Of a stretch of DNA of 64,000 nt, positions 16,172 through 25,900 are shown one piece after another. The position numbers and the translations under genes were made by a program. The DNA lies in the NCBI GenBank assembly GCA_964587655.1, contig CAZPMT010000008.1, positions 27,893 to 91,892 on the forward strand. Reading direction: 5' to 3'. Numbering within the stretch: position 1 is the first letter of the stretch; each line of letters opens with the position of its first letter. The DNA comes from CAZPMT01 sp964587655. Its GTDB lineage: Bacteria > Hydrogenedentota > Hydrogenedentia > Hydrogenedentales > SLHB01. A model generated the notes under the pieces. It searched no databases, was not told the DNA's origin, and was given only the letters and a program-made list of their open reading frames with translations.

Positions 16172-17164
16172 ATGGAACACAGGTCTCTGGGTAACAGCGG
16201 CATCAAAGTCCCGGTTGTCTCATTTGGCGCGTGGGCGATCGGCGGATCCATGTGGGGCGGCGCCGACGACGACGCGGCCGTTCGCGCCATCCAGGCCGGA
16301 ATCGATCTCGGCGTGACCTGCATTGACACCGCCGCCATCTATGGCATGGGCCACAGCGAATGTCTCGTCGGAAAGGCTATTGCAGGGCGAAGGGAAAAGG
16401 TTATCGTCGCAACGAAGTGCGGTCTCCGCTGGGATCTCGAGGAAGGACAGTTCTTCTTCGAAGGGCACGACCCGGAGGGCCAGCCGCACAGGATATTCCG
16501 CAATCTCCGGCCCGGCTCGATTCGCTGCGAGTGCGAACGGAGCTTGACGCGGCTCGGCGTCGATTGCATCGACCTGTATCAATGCCACTGGCCGGACCCG
16601 ACGTCAAATCTCGATGATGCCATGGCCGCATTGTTGGATCTCCAAGAACAAGGCAAGGTGCGCGCCATCGGCGTGAGCAATTTCGCCGCAGACATGATAC
16701 AGCGATGCCTGAGGAAAGGCGTCATCGCAAGCGATCAGCCGAAGTACAACATGCTCGAGCGCGCCATCGAGCAGGACGTGCTCCCCTTCTGCATCGACGA
16801 AAACGTCGGCGTGCTGGCGTACAGTCCGATGGCGATGGGCTTGCTCACGGGCAAGGTCACCATGGACCGCGAGTTCAGAGGCGATGACACGCGCAGGAAC
16901 CGCCCGTGGTTCAGCGCGGCAAATCGCAAGCGCGTCCTCGACGTGCTCGCGAAGATTCAACCCATCGCGGACGGACACAACGCCACGCTCGGCCAGGTGG
17001 CCGTCAACTGGGTTATCTGTCAACAAGGGATCACGTCGGCGCTGGTCGGCGCGCGTAACGAAATCCAAGTGGCTGAGAACGCCAAGGCCGCGGATTTCCG
17101 CCTTGCGCAAGAGGAACTACAGGCGATTCGCAAGCTCGTCGAAGAACTTGGCGAGCCGGTCTGA
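16172..17164 (+). CDS. Aldo/keto reductase
   Basis: NADPH-dependent oxidoreductase of the TIM-barrel AKR family. The 330-residue protein starts at 16172 after AAGGAGAGG. Catalytic tetrad residues appear in CIDTAAIYG (Asp, Tyr), VIVATKCG (Lys) and YQCHWPDP (His). The motif for NADP binding, VGARNEIQVAENAKAADFRL, is at the C-terminus. It resembles the YdbC/YhdN-like group with a short insertion. A Gfo/Idh/MocA gene follows 20 bases on, and such pairs often act on sugars or inositols in this type of bacterium. The substrate is not identified. Confidence 0.9.
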   Translation: MEHRSLGNSGIKVPVVSFGAWAIGGSMWGGADDDAAVRAIQAGIDLGVTCIDTAAIYGMGHSECLVGKAIAGRREKVIVATKCGLRWDLEEGQFFFEGHDPEGQPHRIFRNLRPGSIRCECERSLTRLGVDCIDLYQCHWPDPTSNLDDAMAALLDLQEQGKVRAIGVSNFAADMIQRCLRKGVIASDQPKYNMLERAIEQDVLPFCIDENVGVLAYSPMAMGLLTGKVTMDREFRGDDTRRNRPWFSAANRKRVLDVLAKIQPIADGHNATLGQVAVNWVICQQGITSALVGARNEIQVAENAKAADFRLAQEELQAIRKLVEELGEPV

Positions 17165-17184
17165 CGACACAACGGAGGAAGCAC

Positions 17185-18366
17185 GTGACGAAAAAAACCG
17201 TTCGCGCGGGAATTGTAGGCGCGGGTTTCTCCGCAAAGTTCCATTTCGAAGCCATTCGGAAGGTCCATGACACAAACGTCGAGGTCATGGGCGTGTACGC
17301 CTTGGATCACGCGCAGGCGGCCGGCTACGCCGCGCAACGCGGCATCCGCTGCTATGACTCGCTGGACGGGTTGCTCGACGACGTGGACGTCATTCACGCG
17401 TGCGTGATCGTGGCGGCGCACGAGGAAGTCGCGGTCGCGGCCATGCGGCGCGACAAATTCGCGATTGTTGAAAAGCCTCTGACCGGATACTGCGGGGATG
17501 GCTCTGAAGATTTCCATGGTGACCGTTTCCCGAAAGAGGTCGCGCTGAAGCACGGGCTTGCGGGCGTCGAACGCATGCTCGAAGCCGAATCGAAGAGCAA
17601 GGGGCGAATACTCTACGCCGAGAACTGGGTGTATGCGCCCGCGATCCAGAAAGAGCGCGAGATCATCGAGAAGACCGGCGCGCAGATCCTCTGGATGCGC
17701 GGCGAGGAGTCGCACTCCGGCTCGCACAACCCCACGTACGCCTACTGGAAGTATTCCGGCGGCGGCGTCATGATCGGCAAGGGTTGTCACCCGCTTACCG
17801 CCGCACTCTATCTGAAACGCGTCGAGGGCCGCGCGCGCAGCGGCAAACCCATCCTTCCAAGGACCGTCTCCGCGCGAACCCACGCACTGACGCGCATGCC
17901 GGGGTTCCGGGATGAAGGCCACATCCGCCGCGATTACTACGACATCGACGATTTCTCGATGATGCACGTGACCTTTGAAGACGGAACGATCGCCACCGTC
18001 TTTGCGTCGGACATCGTGCTCGGCGGCATCCATAACGGGATCGAAGTGTGCGCGAACAACCACCGGACCCTCTGCAACATCAACCCCAACACCTCCATGC
18101 AGGTTTACAACCCGCTTGAGGCGAATTTCAGGGACATCTACACGGTCGAGAAGATCGGAACGAAGCAGGGTTGGACCCTCATGCCGCCGGACGAGGATTG
18201 GTTCACCGGCTATCCGCAGGAGATCGAGGCGTTCTACCGCACCATCGCCTACGGCGACCCGCTCGAGAGCGACAGCCGTCTCGCCGCCGATTCCGTCTCG
18301 ACAATTTACAGCGCCTATGTCTCAGCGGAACGCGGCGGCGCCGAGATGACTGTTGCAACCTTCTAG
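17185..18366 (+). CDS. Gfo/Idh/MocA-family oxidoreductase
   Basis: The GTG start at 17185 follows AACGGAGGAAGC. The 393-residue protein begins with the Rossmann motif VRAGIVGAGFSAKFHFEAI, then DVDVIHACVIVAAHEEVAVAAM and the catalytic EKP in FAIVEKPLTGYCG. The C-terminal half, with YDIDDFSMMHVTFEDGTIATVFASDIVLGG, is the family's alpha/beta substrate domain. Members oxidise or reduce sugars and cyclitols with NAD(P). It lies directly after an aldo/keto reductase, so the two likely belong to one sugar-modifying transcript. Residues around WMRGEESHSGSHNP are the likely substrate pocket. Confidence 0.9.
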   Translation: MTKKTVRAGIVGAGFSAKFHFEAIRKVHDTNVEVMGVYALDHAQAAGYAAQRGIRCYDSLDGLLDDVDVIHACVIVAAHEEVAVAAMRRDKFAIVEKPLTGYCGDGSEDFHGDRFPKEVALKHGLAGVERMLEAESKSKGRILYAENWVYAPAIQKEREIIEKTGAQILWMRGEESHSGSHNPTYAYWKYSGGGVMIGKGCHPLTAALYLKRVEGRARSGKPILPRTVSARTHALTRMPGFRDEGHIRRDYYDIDDFSMMHVTFEDGTIATVFASDIVLGGIHNGIEVCANNHRTLCNINPNTSMQVYNPLEANFRDIYTVEKIGTKQGWTLMPPDEDWFTGYPQEIEAFYRTIAYGDPLESDSRLAADSVSTIYSAYVSAERGGAEMTVATF

Positions 18367-18384
18367 ACCCCAGAGAAAGCTTCC

Positions 18385-21042
18385 ATGCGCGAAAACAAAT
18401 CCGGCCTGAATCCAAACGCAACGTCCGCACCCGATCTACAACCGTGGGGAATCGCGGCGCCCATCGCCACGGTGTTCGCTTCGAGCGCGTGCATCATGGT
18501 CATCGAACTCGTAGCGGGACGAATCGTGTCGCGCTATCTCGGCCAATCCCTGTACACATGGACGTCAATCATCGGCGTCGTGCTGGCGGGGATCTCGATT
18601 GGGAATTACTTCGGGGGACGCCTCGCGGACCGTTCATTCGGCCGCGGCACGATATCCATTCAGTTCATTGCCGCCGGAGCGCTCTGCATGAGCGTGCTGG
18701 CGACGAACGCATGGCTCGGCCCTGTTCTAGCCGTAGCGCAAATCTCATGGCCCATGCGCATCCTGCTGCACGTCACGGCCGTCTTCCTGCTTCCGGCCGC
18801 CGCGCTCGGCACCATAAGCCCCGTGATCGCGAGGCGCGCCCTCGAATGCGGCGCCGCGCCCGGGCGCACGGTCGGCAACGTGTACGCATGGGCCACGGCG
18901 GGCAGCATTCTCGGCGCCTTCGCCACCGGCTACTACCTGCTGATGTGGCTGGGCGTCACAGCCGTAATCGTCGCCGCGTCGCTATTCCTCGCCTCCATCG
19001 GAGTCGTCTACTTGCTCGGCTCGATAATGTCCCGAGCGCGCATCGAAACGCGATCCGCGCCGGCGGATCAGGCGCCACGCGCAAAGCAGGCAAGCGTAGA
19101 CAGCCCTTTCGAACTCAAGGCATGGATCGCGCCAATGGCAGCTATCCTCGTTGCCAGCGTATGCGTAATGGTGCTGGAAGTCGCCGCCGGACGCATCATC
19201 TCCCGTCAATATGGCCAGTCGCTTTACACCTGGACGGCCGTGATCTGCACCGTGTTGGCCGGCATGTCCCTGGGCAGCTACTTGGGCGGACGCTGCGCCG
19301 ACCGGTTCGCGCCGCGGCGAACGCTGTGCTGGCTTTTCCTTGCGGGCGCCGCGACCACCGAAGGCGTCCTTATCCTCTCGCGGTTTTTCGCGGACCAGAC
19401 GCTCCTCATCGGACTCTCTTGGCCGATGCAGATCGCCGCCCACGTCGCTGGAACATTTTTTCTGCCATCCGTGGCGCTCGGCGCGGTGAGCCCGGTCGCC
19501 GTGAAAGCCGCCCTTGCGGATCCGCGCACCGCAGGGCGCACGATCGGCAGTTTATACGCGTGGGGTTCCGTCGCAAGCATTCTGGGAACGTTCCTCGCCG
19601 GTTTCTTCCTGATTGCGGCGCTGGGCACCGTACACGTGGTCCACGGCGTTGCGATCGTTCTGACCGTGACGGCGATAGCATTTCAGTACAAGGCGCGATT
19701 GCCTTACATCGGGGGCGCGTTGTGTCTCGCAACGGCCTTCGCCGGACTTGTCCCGGTTCCAGCCCTCGAGGATTTCGGACAGCGCCTTGGCCTGCGTGAC
19801 GTGCCGCCGGCCAACGCGGTCTACCTGGATGAAAGCCAGTATTCGTACATCGCAATAACCTCCAAAGAGGGACAGCCGGACGTGCGCGAGATGGTCCTGG
19901 ATCACCTCATCCACAGCCGCGTCGATCTGACAAACCCGCGCGATCTCCGCTATGAATACGAATGGGTGTACACGGCGGTCATGGACAAGTACTATCCCGA
20001 GGGAGAGCCGATGGACGCCCTAGTGATCGGCGGCGGCGGGTACACCTATCCACACTACCTCGAGGCAACGCGACCGGGAAGCCGCGTCGACGTCGCCGAG
20101 ATCGACCCGGCGGTAACCAAGGCCGCTTTCGCCGCGTTCGGTCTGCCGCGCGACGCGGCCATCAACATCTTCAACATGGACGCGCGCAATTTCGTTGACG
20201 ATATGCTCCGCGAGAATGCTTCCGGCCCGCGGCAACGCAAGTATGACTGCATCCTCGGCGACTCCGTGAACGACTATAGCGTGCCCTATCATCTCACCAC
20301 GTTCGAGTTCAACGAGAAACTGAACCGGCTGCTGAAAGATGACGGCGTTTACATGCTCAACCTGATCGAGTTGTTCAACTCCGGCCGCTTCCTCGGCGCC
20401 GTCATCAACACGTGCAGGAAGACTTTCCCGAACATCTACGTCTTCAGTTCGCTGAACGACCCGACGCGTCGCGACACTTTCGTCGTGGTCAATGCCAAAC
20501 GCCCGCTCGATCTGTCTGAAATGATCGAGGACGTCCGTGAGCAATACGGTTACAGCGGCGAATTCCTGGATGAGACGCAGATGGAACGACTGCGAGAAAG
20601 CGCCGGCGGCTTGATCTTGACTGACGATTTCGCGCCGGTCGAGATCATGCTTGCGCCCGTGGCGCAGACGTCCCGAGAGACGTATCCGAGCCAGTTGGTG
20701 AACACGGCCAATCAGATGCTGGCCGAAGGCAACTTGGACGACGCCATCGATTCGGCCCGGCTAGTGCTGCGCAGCGGGATGTGTACGGTCGAAGCCCATG
20801 AAGTTATCGGTACCGCGCTGCTGCGAAAGGAACGCCCGGACGAAGCCATAGTGGAGTTCAACGCGGCGCTCAGGATCGACCCCAGCTACGTCTCAACGCG
20901 CCTATTGCTGGCCAAAGCCTACTGGCGCATTCGCGACTACGACCAGGCCTGGGAACAAGTCAGGCTGTTGCAAGCCGCCGGAGAATCGATCGATCCCGGT
21001 TTCCTGGAATTGCTGAAACGCGATTCCGGACGCAGTGAGTAG
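18385..21042 (+). CDS. Spermidine-synthase-like protein with duplicated membrane module and TPR tail
   Basis: The 885-residue protein has two copies of a membrane module: CIMVIELVAGRIVSRYLGQ...GRLADR (about 35-85, continuing to 215) and VCVMVLEVAAGRIISRQYGQ...GRCADR (about 250-300, continuing to 440). The two align throughout, showing tandem duplication. Residues about 475-765 are a spermine/spermidine synthase-like domain with MDALVIGGGGYTYP, VDVAEIDPAV and DCILGDSVNDYSVPYHL. The end (about 770-885) has TPR-like helices. Similar 'fused MFS/spermidine synthase' proteins are known, but their substrate is unclear; aminopropyl transfer is not assured. It follows the Gfo/Idh gene by 18 bases. Confidence 0.82.
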   Translation: MRENKSGLNPNATSAPDLQPWGIAAPIATVFASSACIMVIELVAGRIVSRYLGQSLYTWTSIIGVVLAGISIGNYFGGRLADRSFGRGTISIQFIAAGALCMSVLATNAWLGPVLAVAQISWPMRILLHVTAVFLLPAAALGTISPVIARRALECGAAPGRTVGNVYAWATAGSILGAFATGYYLLMWLGVTAVIVAASLFLASIGVVYLLGSIMSRARIETRSAPADQAPRAKQASVDSPFELKAWIAPMAAILVASVCVMVLEVAAGRIISRQYGQSLYTWTAVICTVLAGMSLGSYLGGRCADRFAPRRTLCWLFLAGAATTEGVLILSRFFADQTLLIGLSWPMQIAAHVAGTFFLPSVALGAVSPVAVKAALADPRTAGRTIGSLYAWGSVASILGTFLAGFFLIAALGTVHVVHGVAIVLTVTAIAFQYKARLPYIGGALCLATAFAGLVPVPALEDFGQRLGLRDVPPANAVYLDESQYSYIAITSKEGQPDVREMVLDHLIHSRVDLTNPRDLRYEYEWVYTAVMDKYYPEGEPMDALVIGGGGYTYPHYLEATRPGSRVDVAEIDPAVTKAAFAAFGLPRDAAINIFNMDARNFVDDMLRENASGPRQRKYDCILGDSVNDYSVPYHLTTFEFNEKLNRLLKDDGVYMLNLIELFNSGRFLGAVINTCRKTFPNIYVFSSLNDPTRRDTFVVVNAKRPLDLSEMIEDVREQYGYSGEFLDETQMERLRESAGGLILTDDFAPVEIMLAPVAQTSRETYPSQLVNTANQMLAEGNLDDAIDSARLVLRSGMCTVEAHEVIGTALLRKERPDEAIVEFNAALRIDPSYVSTRLLLAKAYWRIRDYDQAWEQVRLLQAAGESIDPGFLELLKRDSGRSE

Positions 21043-21087
21043 GACAAGCGAACAAGACGCATGACGTGAGTGGATCTAAATCCCCTT

Positions 21088-21723
21088 TTACGATCCTCCG
21101 CTTCCTTCCGGAAGGATGATCACGCGGCGGCCGTCGATGCGCAGGCGCTTCTCGAGAAAGAGTTGAATGGTGCGTGCGTAGAGTTCCTTTTCTTTCGCCT
21201 GAACGCGTTCAGCAAGAGAGTCGGCCGTGTCGTCGTCGAGCACAGGGACCGCTTCCTGAAGAATGATCGCTCCGTGATCGTACTGGGCATCCGCGAAATG
21301 GACCGTGACACCCGTCACCTTCACCCCATATTGCAGCACGGCCTCGTACACATGGTGGCCGTACATGCCTTTTCCGCAAAATGCCGGGATGAGCGCGGGA
21401 TGGGTATTGACGACGCGGTTCGAGAAGTCTCCGGGTATGTCCAGCAGGCACATGAAGCCGGCCAGGACGACGAGGTCCGCCTCATATTTGCGAATCGTAT
21501 CCCAAATCCCCGCGCTGAATGCCGCCGTATCGGCAAACTGCTTTCGCACAAAGACCGCAGTGGGAATGCCATGTTTCCGCGCACGTTCGAGCCCATAGGT
21601 GTCCGGCCGCGAACTGATCACACAGCAGATCTTCCCGTCGAGCGCGCCCTGTTCGATTCGGTCGATGAAACTCTGAAGCGTCGTCCCGTTACCGGAAAGC
21701 AGCACCGCGAATTTCCCCGCCAT
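21088..21723 (-). CDS. purN: Phosphoribosylglycinamide formyltransferase
   Basis: Transfers a formyl group from 10-formyl-THF to GAR in purine synthesis. FAVLLSGNGTTLQSFID is the phosphate-binding N-terminus, VVNTHPALIPAFCGKGMYG holds the catalytic N106 and H108, and VHFADAQYDHGAIILQ holds the catalytic Asp (149). The 211-residue length is normal. The gene is alone on the minus strand between two plus-strand genes, converging with the spermidine-synthase-like gene. Confidence 0.93.
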   Translation of the reverse strand: MAGKFAVLLSGNGTTLQSFIDRIEQGALDGKICCVISSRPDTYGLERARKHGIPTAVFVRKQFADTAAFSAGIWDTIRKYEADLVVLAGFMCLLDIPGDFSNRVVNTHPALIPAFCGKGMYGHHVYEAVLQYGVKVTGVTVHFADAQYDHGAIILQEAVPVLDDDTADSLAERVQAKEKELYARTIQLFLEKRLRIDGRRVIILPEGSGGS

Positions 21724-22037
21724 GACTTTCTTCCCTCACTTTCATTCCAACAAACCCAACCACCCGCATGGTACACGCTTTCTTGAGACACAGGCAAGCG
21801 CGGGCGACAGTTGAACCTAGACTCGGCAATTGGGGCCAGTTGGGCTTGTCCAAGTAGTGGACGGCGTGGACTTTGTGGACAAAGTGGACGCAACCCGGCA
21901 GGTGATCCTTTTCGGCGTCCACATCGTCCACAAAGTCCACGCCGTCCACCATTTCAGGAAGCACCTTCAATCTTGACTGTCGAATCTTGAAGGTTTCAAG
22001 TGTGCTCAGCTAAGATTGTGAAAACGGAGGACGAACG
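21724..22037. other. Intergenic region between purN and the pterin methyltransferase
   Basis: About 314 bases between divergent genes. It contains a GTGGAC-rich inverted repeat (21857-21949) and, near the right end, a weak promoter pair TTGAAG (21987) and TAAGAT (22011) with an 18-base spacer. Nothing else is recognised. Confidence 0.55.
21857..21949. repeat. GTGGAC-rich inverted repeat
   Basis: The left arm (21857-21880, GTGGACGGCGTGGACTTTG...) and right arm (21926-21949) are perfectly complementary over 24 bases and the pairing continues inward with mismatches to about 21890 and 21916. One similar arm is present at 5760-5795, so this is a dispersed family. Confidence 0.75.
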
Positions 22038-22901
22038 GTGGGAATTCCAGGATTAACGATCATTGGGGAATCGATTAACGATTCCGTTCCTTCAACGAAG
22101 AGACTGTACGAGGCCGGCGATCTCGAAGGGCTGAAGCAGCTTGCAAGAACGCAGGATGAAGGCGGCGCGGGCTGGATCGACGTGAACGTAGGCTTGCGGT
22201 CGCCTGAATTCATGGCACGGATGGTGCGCGAGATCCAGAGTGTGACCGCGAAGCCGCTGTCCATAGACACGCCGGACTATGACATGGCCGAGGCGGGATT
22301 GCGCGCGTATGATCCCGATCGCGCCGGGGGCCGGCGCCCTGTCCTCAATTCGATCTCGCTGATGCGCGTGAGGATGTTCGACCTGTACAAGGTCCAGCCG
22401 TTCATGCCGCTTCTGCTTTCGTACGAGACGGAAGTGAACGGCGAATCGCGGCCTAATCGGACCGGCGCGGAGAACCACGCGGCGGCCAGCCAACTTCTGA
22501 AGCTCGCGAACGCCCAGGGGATCCCGAACGACGAATGTATCTTCGACCCGGGCATCGCGCCCATCGGCAGCGACACCGAGGGTTTTCTAAAGATGGCGCT
22601 CGAATCCATGCGGCTCATGCACGAAAACACGGCCTTCAAGGGCGCTCACATATCGGTCGGACTCAGCAATTTCACCGTGATGATCCCGGGCAAACGCGCC
22701 GACGGTTCGCCCGTGAAGACGCCGTTGGAAAACGCCTTCCTCACGGTGGCGATGCCGCTCGGCCTGGACTTCATCATCGGCTCGGTCAAACGCAATTACC
22801 AACTCCTCCCGCCGGAACATCCCGCCATGACGTGTTTGAAGGACGTCCTGGAACGACAGGGATACGACTGCGTGATGCGCGTGATGGAGTATTACTCCTG
22901 A
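22038..22901 (+). CDS. Pterin-binding methyltransferase (methyl-THF:corrinoid methyltransferase-like)
   Basis: The 287-residue protein has the DHPS/pterin-binding TIM-barrel pattern: ltIIGESINDS at the start, GAGWIDVNVG, PLSIDTPDYDMAEAGL, PVLNSISL, and GLSNFTVMIP near the end of the barrel. This is the layout of AcsE/MtrH-type methyltransferases that move a methyl group between tetrahydrofolate and a corrinoid protein, and also of the methionine synthase pterin domain. No corrinoid-binding protein is encoded next to it. A GH106-like gene and then a UroD-family gene follow on the same strand; the latter family also includes corrinoid methyltransferases. Confidence 0.82.
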   Translation: MGIPGLTIIGESINDSVPSTKRLYEAGDLEGLKQLARTQDEGGAGWIDVNVGLRSPEFMARMVREIQSVTAKPLSIDTPDYDMAEAGLRAYDPDRAGGRRPVLNSISLMRVRMFDLYKVQPFMPLLLSYETEVNGESRPNRTGAENHAAASQLLKLANAQGIPNDECIFDPGIAPIGSDTEGFLKMALESMRLMHENTAFKGAHISVGLSNFTVMIPGKRADGSPVKTPLENAFLTVAMPLGLDFIIGSVKRNYQLLPPEHPAMTCLKDVLERQGYDCVMRVMEYYS

Positions 22902-22939
22902 CCCGCGCCGGGCTTCGACAAGCATGAAAGGGATCTGAA

Positions 22940-25900
22940 ATGCGAACACGAGGAGGATGGGTGATGTACTGCTGCACGATTGCGGCCTTGTCGATGGGCG
23001 CGGCCTTGCCGGCGTCCGCTGAGGACGCCGAGTCCGTGCGCGCCATGTTCGCGCAACCGCCGCGTGAATACAGCACGTCTCCGCTGTGGGTATGGAACGA
23101 CATGCTGACGGAGGAAGAGGTCCTTGCGGCGCTTCGCGACCTCGCCAAGCAGGGGCTCCGCCAAGTCTTCGTTCATCCGCGTCCCGGCCTGATGACGCCC
23201 TATCTTTCGGACGATTGGTTCCGTCTGTGGAAAGCGGTCCTTGCGGAAGCCAACAAGCTGGACATGAACATCTGGATCTACGACGAGAATTCGTATCCTT
23301 CCGGGTTCGCAGGCGGTCTTGTCCCTGAAGCGATGCCGGAATCGCGGGGCCTCGGTCTGGCAATACGGAAGACTGAAGTACCCGGTCTGCCGGATGACTC
23401 GACGGTCGCGGTGTTTCAGCGCGCGGGCAGCGATTTCAAGGACGTCACCAAGGTCGCGCGCGAAGGGAAGGACCTGCCGAAGGGCGAGTATTTGACGGCC
23501 TCCATCAAGGAATCGAGCCCTTCGCCGTGGTTCGGCGGAAAGTACTACGTCGATCTTCTCCGCCCCGGCGTAACACAAAAGTTCCTCGAACTCACGCTCG
23601 ACGCGTACCTGCGCGAGATCGGCGATGAGTTCGGAAAACGGATGCCGGGTTCTTTCACGGACGAGCCTCACCTGGCCCCGGCGGGCAACTTTCACTGGAC
23701 GCCGGATCTGCCGGAAGCGTTCCAGAAGCGCTGGGGATATTCGCTGCTGGAAAATTTGCCGGGCCTGGCCGAGGACGTGGGCGATTGGAAGCGCGTGCGC
23801 CACAACTACTATCAAGTCCTTCTCGATCTTTTCATCGAACGCTGGGCGAAACCGTACTTCGAGTACTGCCGGCAACACGGCATCGAATTCACCGGCCACT
23901 ACTGGGAGCACGAGTGGCCCAACACCAACAGCGCGCCTGACAACATGGCCATGTACGCCTGGCAGCAGCGCCCGGGAATCGACATGCTCTTCAACCAGTA
24001 CAGCGAAGGCTGCCACGGACAATTCGGCAACGTGCGCGCGGTGATGGAGCTCGCGAGCGCGGCTAACCAACTCGGCTGCAAGCGAACGCTCTGTGAAACG
24101 TACGGCGGAAGCGGTTGGGACATGCGCTTCGAGGACCTGAAGCGCATCGGAGATTGGGTCAGCGTGCTCGGCGTGAACATGATTGACGAGCATCTATCGC
24201 ACATGACGCTGCGCGGCGCGCGGAAGCGCGACTACCCGCTTTCGTTCTCGTATCACGCGCCCTGGTGGGAGGCCTATCACGTAATGGAGGCGTACTTCAC
24301 GCGCGTCTCGCTGGCGCTCTCCCACGGCATACAGGCCAATGACATCCTCGTCATCGAGCCGACGACGACCGCTTGGATGTATCAGGGCACGGGTCGTGCG
24401 CACGTGGACGAGATTGGAGACGCGTTCCAGCAACTCGTTGTCTCGTGCGCAAAGGCCCAGATCGAGTTCGACCTTGGCTGTGAAGATATCATGGCGCAGC
24501 ACGGCGCCCGTATTACGGACCAACATACGGGCGGCGTGGACGGGAAGTCGCTCGTCGTCGGGAAGTGCCGCTACAGCACGGTCGTGCTCGCGCCGTTCAC
24601 GGAAAATCTCAACTCCAAGACATGGGACTTGCTCGATGCCTATATGAAGGCCGGCGGAACCGTGATCTCGTGCAGCGACGTCCCCCCCACTCTCGTTGAC
24701 GCGCAGCCAACCGATCGCGGCAAGACGCTCTCCAGCATGGCGGGGTGGAAAATCGTCAATCCGGAGTCGCTCGTGGCGGCGCTTCAAGAAAGGGCTGCCG
24801 GCAACTTCCGGATCCAGCGCGCGGAGAACGACGCGGGTATTCTCTACCATCAGCGACGCAAGCTGGCGGACGGCGACATGCTTTTCCTCGTCAACACGAG
24901 TATCGACGCCGCGACGTCGGGAACAATCCTCAGTTCCGCGAAGAGCATCGAGAAATGGGACCTCGCTACGGGCGCAATTGCTCCCCACTCGTGGACGGAA
25001 ACGGACCAGGGCGTCAAGACGGAGTTCACGCTTCCACCCTGCGGGAGTCTCTTGTTGTTCTTGTCGAACAAGTCCGGCGAGAAAGCCGCGCCCGCTCCTG
25101 CGGCGAATCCGACCGTCGTGGCCGCGCAATCGATGCGGGTGCGGCGTGTGGATCCCAACGTGCTTATACTGGATTTCATGGACGTCACGGCTGGAGGGGA
25201 AACGAAGGAGGCGGTGTTGTTCAAGCGGGCCGGCGAGTTTGCCTTTGTGAAGAACGGCATAGAACACAACCCTTGGGATCACGCGGTGCAGTTCCGGGAC
25301 GAACTCATCCGCAAGACCTTCCCGCCCGAGAGCGGCCTTGAAGCCACGTATCGCTTCACCATCGAAGGCAGGACGCCTGAGACGCTGCACATCGTGATCG
25401 AACGCCCGGACATCTACACAATCACCTGCAATGGCAAGCCTATCGCATGGGATGGCCAATCGTGGTGGCTCGACCGGGCCTTCGGCAAACTGGACATCCG
25501 CGACGCCGCCGTCCTGGGCGAGAACAAGGTCACGATCAAGGCGTCGCCGTTCACGATGTTCCACGAACTCGAGCCGGCCTACGTCATAGGCGACTTCGCG
25601 CTGAAGCCCGCCGACAAGGGCTTCACTATCGTCCCGCCGCAGGAACTGAACGTCGGCCCGTGGAAAGAGCAGGGTCTCGCTCTCTATGGCTCGCGGGTAA
25701 CGTACGCGTCCGAGTACGACCTCTCCCCCACTCCGGGTCCCTACACGGTCTCCTTGCCGGAATGGTACGGCGCAGTGGCAAAGGTCGCGGTAAATGGGAA
25801 AGAGGCGGGCTACATCTACTGCAAGCCCGCCGAGTGCGATGTAACAAGTCTCCTCGCCGCAGGGAAGAACACCGTCGAGGTGACGGTCTTCGGTACGCCG

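Noticed and set aside
18171..19799. A 542-codon plus-strand frame overlapping the Gfo/Idh and spermidine-synthase-like genes
   Set aside because: It is an arginine/histidine-rich shifted reading of two well-supported genes.
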